Shown here: positions 60,512 to 64,000 of the stretch, piece after piece | How the letters are laid out: each line of letters opens with the position of its first letter | How positions within the stretch are numbered: the first letter of the stretch is position 1 | DNA from: Lachnoclostridium sp. An131 | GTDB taxonomy: Bacteria; Bacillota; Clostridia; Lachnospirales; Lachnospiraceae | NCBI RefSeq assembly: GCF_002160825.1 | Contig: NZ_NFLI01000003.1 | Span: forward strand, 62,001-126,000 | DNA length: 64,000 nt | Direction: 5' to 3' | The notes under the pieces: model-generated | Seen by the model: only the letters and a program-made list of their open reading frames with translations | What the model was told of the DNA's origin: nothing | The model's database searches: none | Translations under genes and position numbers: made by a program

Positions 60512-63265
60512 CTACTTGCTTATCTGCTGCTCTTCCCATGTTTTCCGCGCTTTTACCAGCTTTTCGCTGCTTAAAAAGGTCTGATCGACCCCCATCTCCC
60601 GTATATCATCCAGCCACTGGTAAATCATATTCTTATTGTATCTGGGGCTTCCTTTTTCATTCCTTGCCTTTTCCAGCGCCAGGGCCATATACGCATATTC
60701 ATTTTCCAGCGACACGCTGAATACGCCGATATCATCTGTATTGATCGAGACGCAGAGCTGCGGACACTCGCTCAGCTCTTCCTCGTCCGTGGTCAGATTC
60801 CGATTATAAAACTGTATGATCGGATGCTTATCATACCGTTTGAACGTGCCTATCAGGTAATTGGAGGAGGGATTCGTCTCTATCGCCACTCCGTAATCGA
60901 CTACTTTTCTCTGCAGAGCCTTCTGAACTCTGGCGACCGCCTCTCTGTACAGGGGACTGGTCTTAATTTCTATCCTCTTCTCTCCTTCATACCGCACATC
61001 CCAGTTAAAATGATAGAAATAATATAAGACAGCATTTTCCTGAAAGAAACGGATATCCTGCTTTTCCGCAGGAAATTTCTTGTTTACCGTATAGAAGGAG
61101 TATGTGCCTCGGATGCTGTCAATTGCATAGGGCTTTTTGAAGTAGCCTTCCCGGTACAACTCCGGCGCGTCACCTCTCAGGCACCACGCGTCATAATAGG
61201 TTTCAATATTAAAGTCCTGTTTTCTGTCCTGGTAATATCTCTCCCAGATCGTTCCCCTATAGTATTCCCGCGCATTGGAACGAATACAGGCCAACTCGTC
61301 CTCCCGCATCGCATTTCCGTAAATCAGCCGGAAATAATAATCATACTCCTTCTTCAGATATTCCTTCACCGGGGACACATCCTCGATATGGAAAATCGTC
61401 AGGGCATGATACAGCCACACGACATTGTCCAGATATTCCTGCTGGGGCAGCAGGATTCTGTCGTTTTTGGACGCATACCATTCGTTCGTATCGATTCCCA
61501 GTGCCAGCGCATGACCCAGGCGTGAACCGCAGGAAAGGTTCAAGAATACAAGCGCTTCGTCTATGGCGCGCAGCCCGCTGACTACATCGAAAAAATCTTC
61601 GCCCGCATGATAGGTCATTTTAAGCTGCGGCAGCTTTTCATAAAACCTCTCGTTAAGCTTCCTGCTAAAGCTTCCATCTTCCCGCCGCACATGATCCGCT
61701 AGAAACCGGTAGGCCTGCGCAAATACCTCAGGTCGGCATAGGATCTCCTGTGACGCCGCATCGATACCTCGGATCCTTACCGCGTATTTCGGATAACGTT
61801 CCCTCATCTCCGCCAGCGCCTTCGCTCTCTTCTCCACAGACTGCCGAACTTTGATATTCCGGCAGGAAAGAGTGACGGGCCGCTCTGTCAGTTTCTCTGT
61901 AAACTTGATAAAATGGACGGTATAAAAGAACCGGTTTTCCCAGGAGGCCTCCTTTATGATAAACCGATCCAGCTCTTTTACCTGCTCTACCAGCTTCTCT
62001 GCCGTATCCTTCGGCACGATTCTGGCCTCGAGCGTCATGACCTTTCCGCTCAGAAGCGTATTCTGAACAGCTTCCCTGACAAGCGTCTTTCTGTAAAACG
62101 GAGTCTCAAGAAAAATATCCTTTCGATCCTGGTAAATGGAAAAATTCTCAAATCCCACTTCGTTGTTATTCTGCACGATTTCCGAACGTATATTTTCCTT
62201 AATCAATATATATGCATAGAGAAGATCCGCCACATGCTCTCTTTTTCTGGCTCTGTTTTTTATGTACCTGAAGGAAGTATAGAGAAACCATCTTTCCCCC
62301 TGATATACTGTCGTCTCATCCTCTATATGAACCTCTCTGACCGGAATTCCATTCAGCGCGTAATCCGGAAGCTCCGAAAGAAGCTCCTGCCTTCCCGTAC
62401 TTCCAACAGCCCAGAACAGCTTTTCCAGCTCGCCCTTGATCAGCCAAAGCTCCGAAGGATTTCTGAGATAATAGAATACCTTCTGCACATCAGTCAGATC
62501 AACCGGCTCGTCTTTGAAATAATCATCTGCGATTCTGCCCTTCTCCTCCAGGTACACCCAGCACAGATGTCCGCGGATCAGAGCAGCCTGCAACACCTGC
62601 AAAGCCAGCTCCTGCTCCTGGTATCCCGGAGCAGGCTGTATGCGAAAGCTGCGTCTCGCCCTAGTAATATCCTGAAAATGCCGCCAGAAGGAAGCCTCTG
62701 AAATATCATTCATGATACTGATCCAGGTAAGCTGAAAAACGGGCGCGGAGCCCTTCAGATGATAATGATTTTCGGACATTCCCCGCTCCAGAATCCGATG
62801 AAGCTGAGTATTATTGTGCGTTATCACCGGCTTCCAGTTAAACGGCACATTCGACATGCTTCCCGCAGTATCTCTGCAGGCCAGAAACGCAGTGATAAAC
62901 AAATCCTCGCTCAGGCTTAAGGTACTCATTCTCCAGTGAAGGAACCATTTATACTCGCAAAGTATTTCATTATTCTCTATCCGGAGAAGCTCCGTGCTGT
63001 ACCGGAACAGCAGACGAAAGATATTCAGCGTCTGTCCCGCTCCCGAATACCTTTCCAGAATCGAAAAACGCTCCTCAAAGCTGCGCGTCAGATAATCGTA
63101 CAGATTTGACAGCTCCGTATCGCTGTACCTGTGCTCATAGCCCCTCATAATCTGCACAAATTCCCTTTCCCGGATATGCTCCGCCTGAAGCTGTCCGTGC
63201 AGCGCCGCTTCCGGAGAAACCTTTCCAAACAGAATCTTCAGTACATTTTCCAGATTATCCAGCAT
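60512..63265 (-). CDS. rdrB: Giant adenosine deaminase-like protein, RADAR RdrB
   Basis: A 917-residue protein with all catalytic landmarks of the adenosine deaminase fold spread over its length: HxH as NHYHLKG (His167, His169), HAGED (His553, Glu556), GSRLGHALALG (His585) and SINTDD (Asp844, Asp845). Large insertions between them are typical of RdrB. In RADAR, RdrA (ATPase) and RdrB assemble into very large complexes that deaminate adenine nucleotides or RNA after phage infection. The ATG follows the stop of the upstream gene by three bases, matching the tightly coupled rdrA-rdrB order. No separate RdrC/RdrD accessory gene is seen downstream. Confidence is limited by the missing rdrA body. 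Confidence 0.8.
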   Translation of the reverse strand: MLDNLENVLKILFGKVSPEAALHGQLQAEHIREREFVQIMRGYEHRYSDTELSNLYDYLTRSFEERFSILERYSGAGQTLNIFRLLFRYSTELLRIENNEILCEYKWFLHWRMSTLSLSEDLFITAFLACRDTAGSMSNVPFNWKPVITHNNTQLHRILERGMSENHYHLKGSAPVFQLTWISIMNDISEASFWRHFQDITRARRSFRIQPAPGYQEQELALQVLQAALIRGHLCWVYLEEKGRIADDYFKDEPVDLTDVQKVFYYLRNPSELWLIKGELEKLFWAVGSTGRQELLSELPDYALNGIPVREVHIEDETTVYQGERWFLYTSFRYIKNRARKREHVADLLYAYILIKENIRSEIVQNNNEVGFENFSIYQDRKDIFLETPFYRKTLVREAVQNTLLSGKVMTLEARIVPKDTAEKLVEQVKELDRFIIKEASWENRFFYTVHFIKFTEKLTERPVTLSCRNIKVRQSVEKRAKALAEMRERYPKYAVRIRGIDAASQEILCRPEVFAQAYRFLADHVRREDGSFSRKLNERFYEKLPQLKMTYHAGEDFFDVVSGLRAIDEALVFLNLSCGSRLGHALALGIDTNEWYASKNDRILLPQQEYLDNVVWLYHALTIFHIEDVSPVKEYLKKEYDYYFRLIYGNAMREDELACIRSNAREYYRGTIWERYYQDRKQDFNIETYYDAWCLRGDAPELYREGYFKKPYAIDSIRGTYSFYTVNKKFPAEKQDIRFFQENAVLYYFYHFNWDVRYEGEKRIEIKTSPLYREAVARVQKALQRKVVDYGVAIETNPSSNYLIGTFKRYDKHPIIQFYNRNLTTDEEELSECPQLCVSINTDDIGVFSVSLENEYAYMALALEKARNEKGSPRYNKNMIYQWLDDIREMGVDQTFLSSEKLVKARKTWEEQQISK

Positions 63266-63268
63266 TGT

Positions 63269-64000
63269 TTAAAAACCCTCTATTTCAGATGGAACTTCCA
63301 CTCCTCTTTCTCTGGTTTCATCCACATAAACCGCTCTCTCATAAATAAACTGCATAAACACGTCCTTCAGTTCCTTATAAAGCTGCTCTTTCTTCTCCCC
63401 AATAGTATACTGAATATATGGGCACATAGAATATGCTTTTTCAAGCGACGTCCAGCTACTGAACTTGTCTTTGTAAAATCCGTCTTCCTTATTTAATTGA
63501 ATCTTCATCGATTCATATACATCCAGAACCGCATCATAAATCTCCCTTTTTCTGACTCCTACTCCTGTGGGGTATTTTTTTTTGCACTCTCTCCTTACCC
63601 TCTTCTCCATATTATAAAGCATATCTACATTATAAAACGGCAAAACAGCATATCCATACGCCCTTTCCCATTCCTTATACTCCTCCAGCAGAGAATTTTT
63701 CTTAATCACATTTCTGATTCCTTCCAGCTCGGCTTTGGACTCCGCATCAAAACATCTGCTGATCGCAGTCACAAGCGCTTCATGGAGCTCGGAAAAAAAC
63801 TGCTCATATCTGGCCGAATTGACGACGAACCCCCACACGTCACAGGTTATGTTCCGGTTCATGTATTCAATGTAAACAGCATTTCCTGCATCCTCTTTTC
63901 TGAATAAATCGGTTTCATCCTCATCATTCTCACTTTTTCTGGATGCTTTTTTTATGGTCATCACACAGGCAGAGCCGGATCTGTACTCCACTCCCCAGTT
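63269..64000 (-). CDS. rdrA: 3' part of the gene upstream of rdrB, probable RdrA ATPase
   Basis: The frame is open to the window edge, so at least 243 C-terminal residues are visible; the GTG at 63991 is internal. The visible part is soluble, charged and helical (SELHEALVTAISRCFDAESKAELEG, CKKKYPTGVGVRKREIYDAVLDVYESMK) with no motif that identifies it alone. Position, direction and the three-base gap to rdrB make the RADAR ATPase RdrA the obvious candidate. The P-loop ATPase motifs expected upstream are outside the window. Confidence 0.55.
   Translation of the reverse strand, partial: NWGVEYRSGSACVMTIKKASRKSENDEDETDLFRKEDAGNAVYIEYMNRNITCDVWGFVVNSARYEQFFSELHEALVTAISRCFDAESKAELEGIRNVIKKNSLLEEYKEWERAYGYAVLPFYNVDMLYNMEKRVRRECKKKYPTGVGVRKREIYDAVLDVYESMKIQLNKEDGFYKDKFSSWTSLEKAYSMCPYIQYTIGEKKEQLYKELKDVFMQFIYERAVYVDETRERGVEVPSEIEGF

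Noticed and set aside
1-64000. CRISPR arrays, tRNA and rRNA genes
   Set aside because: No spaced repeat arrays, cloverleaf-like ends or rRNA signatures were noticed by eye; a tRNA scan would be more reliable than this reading.

Overview
The window looks like a chromosome segment of a Gram-positive anaerobe of the class Clostridia, most likely Lachnospiraceae. The grounds are strong AGGAGG ribosome binding sites, sigma-A promoters with 17-base spacers, a T-box leader on leuA, a GlgC/GlgD pair, SpoIID- and SleB-like proteins, ATP-type PEP carboxykinase, and the general gene content. This is inference from content; no rRNA or tRNA gene was recognised.

Layout. 1-10.5 kb holds FtsX-type ABC exporters of the antimicrobial-peptide-resistance kind: the end of one permease gene, a complete ATPase/permease pair with its own two-component system, and a second transporter whose ATPase and permease genes are fused out of frame by an apparent deletion. 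10.7-23 kb is mixed: an iron-sulfur aldo/keto reductase, a HAD phosphatase, a YitT-like membrane protein under a MerR-type promoter, a lipoprotein class D beta-lactamase, AraC and XRE regulators (the XRE gene is also disrupted), an MFS carrier, a YihY protein and a SpoIID-like protein, ending in a probable 6S RNA gene. 23.3-31 kb holds glgC-glgD and then a compact operon (SCP2-like, alpha/beta hydrolase, stand-alone condensation domain, acyl carrier protein, AMP-forming ligase), read divergently from a TetR gene across two palindromic operators. 31-50 kb is central metabolism: MATE exporter, pckA, citrate synthase, thrC, leuA behind a T-box, leuCD with a divergent LysR regulator, and glmS.

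From about 50 kb onward the character changes to a defence island. An IS630-family element sits inside a decayed AAA-ATPase/PD-(D/E)XK pseudogene. Next is a single 2487-residue gene that joins a DnaG-type primase module (CHC2 zinc finger plus Toprim), a reverse transcriptase with a YVDD motif, a very long helical middle and a C-terminal nitrilase-like domain. After an IS66 transposase remnant come an rdrB-like giant adenosine deaminase and the 3' end of its rdrA-like partner, i.e. a probable RADAR system cut by the window edge. The primase-RT-nitrilase fusion is the strongest candidate for an under-described system; the condensation/ACP/ligase operon is the second.

Several genes in the first 21 kb show fused or run-on ends (8.58 kb, 17.7 kb, 12.8 kb, 20.4 kb). 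These could be real deletions or assembly joins; raw reads would decide.
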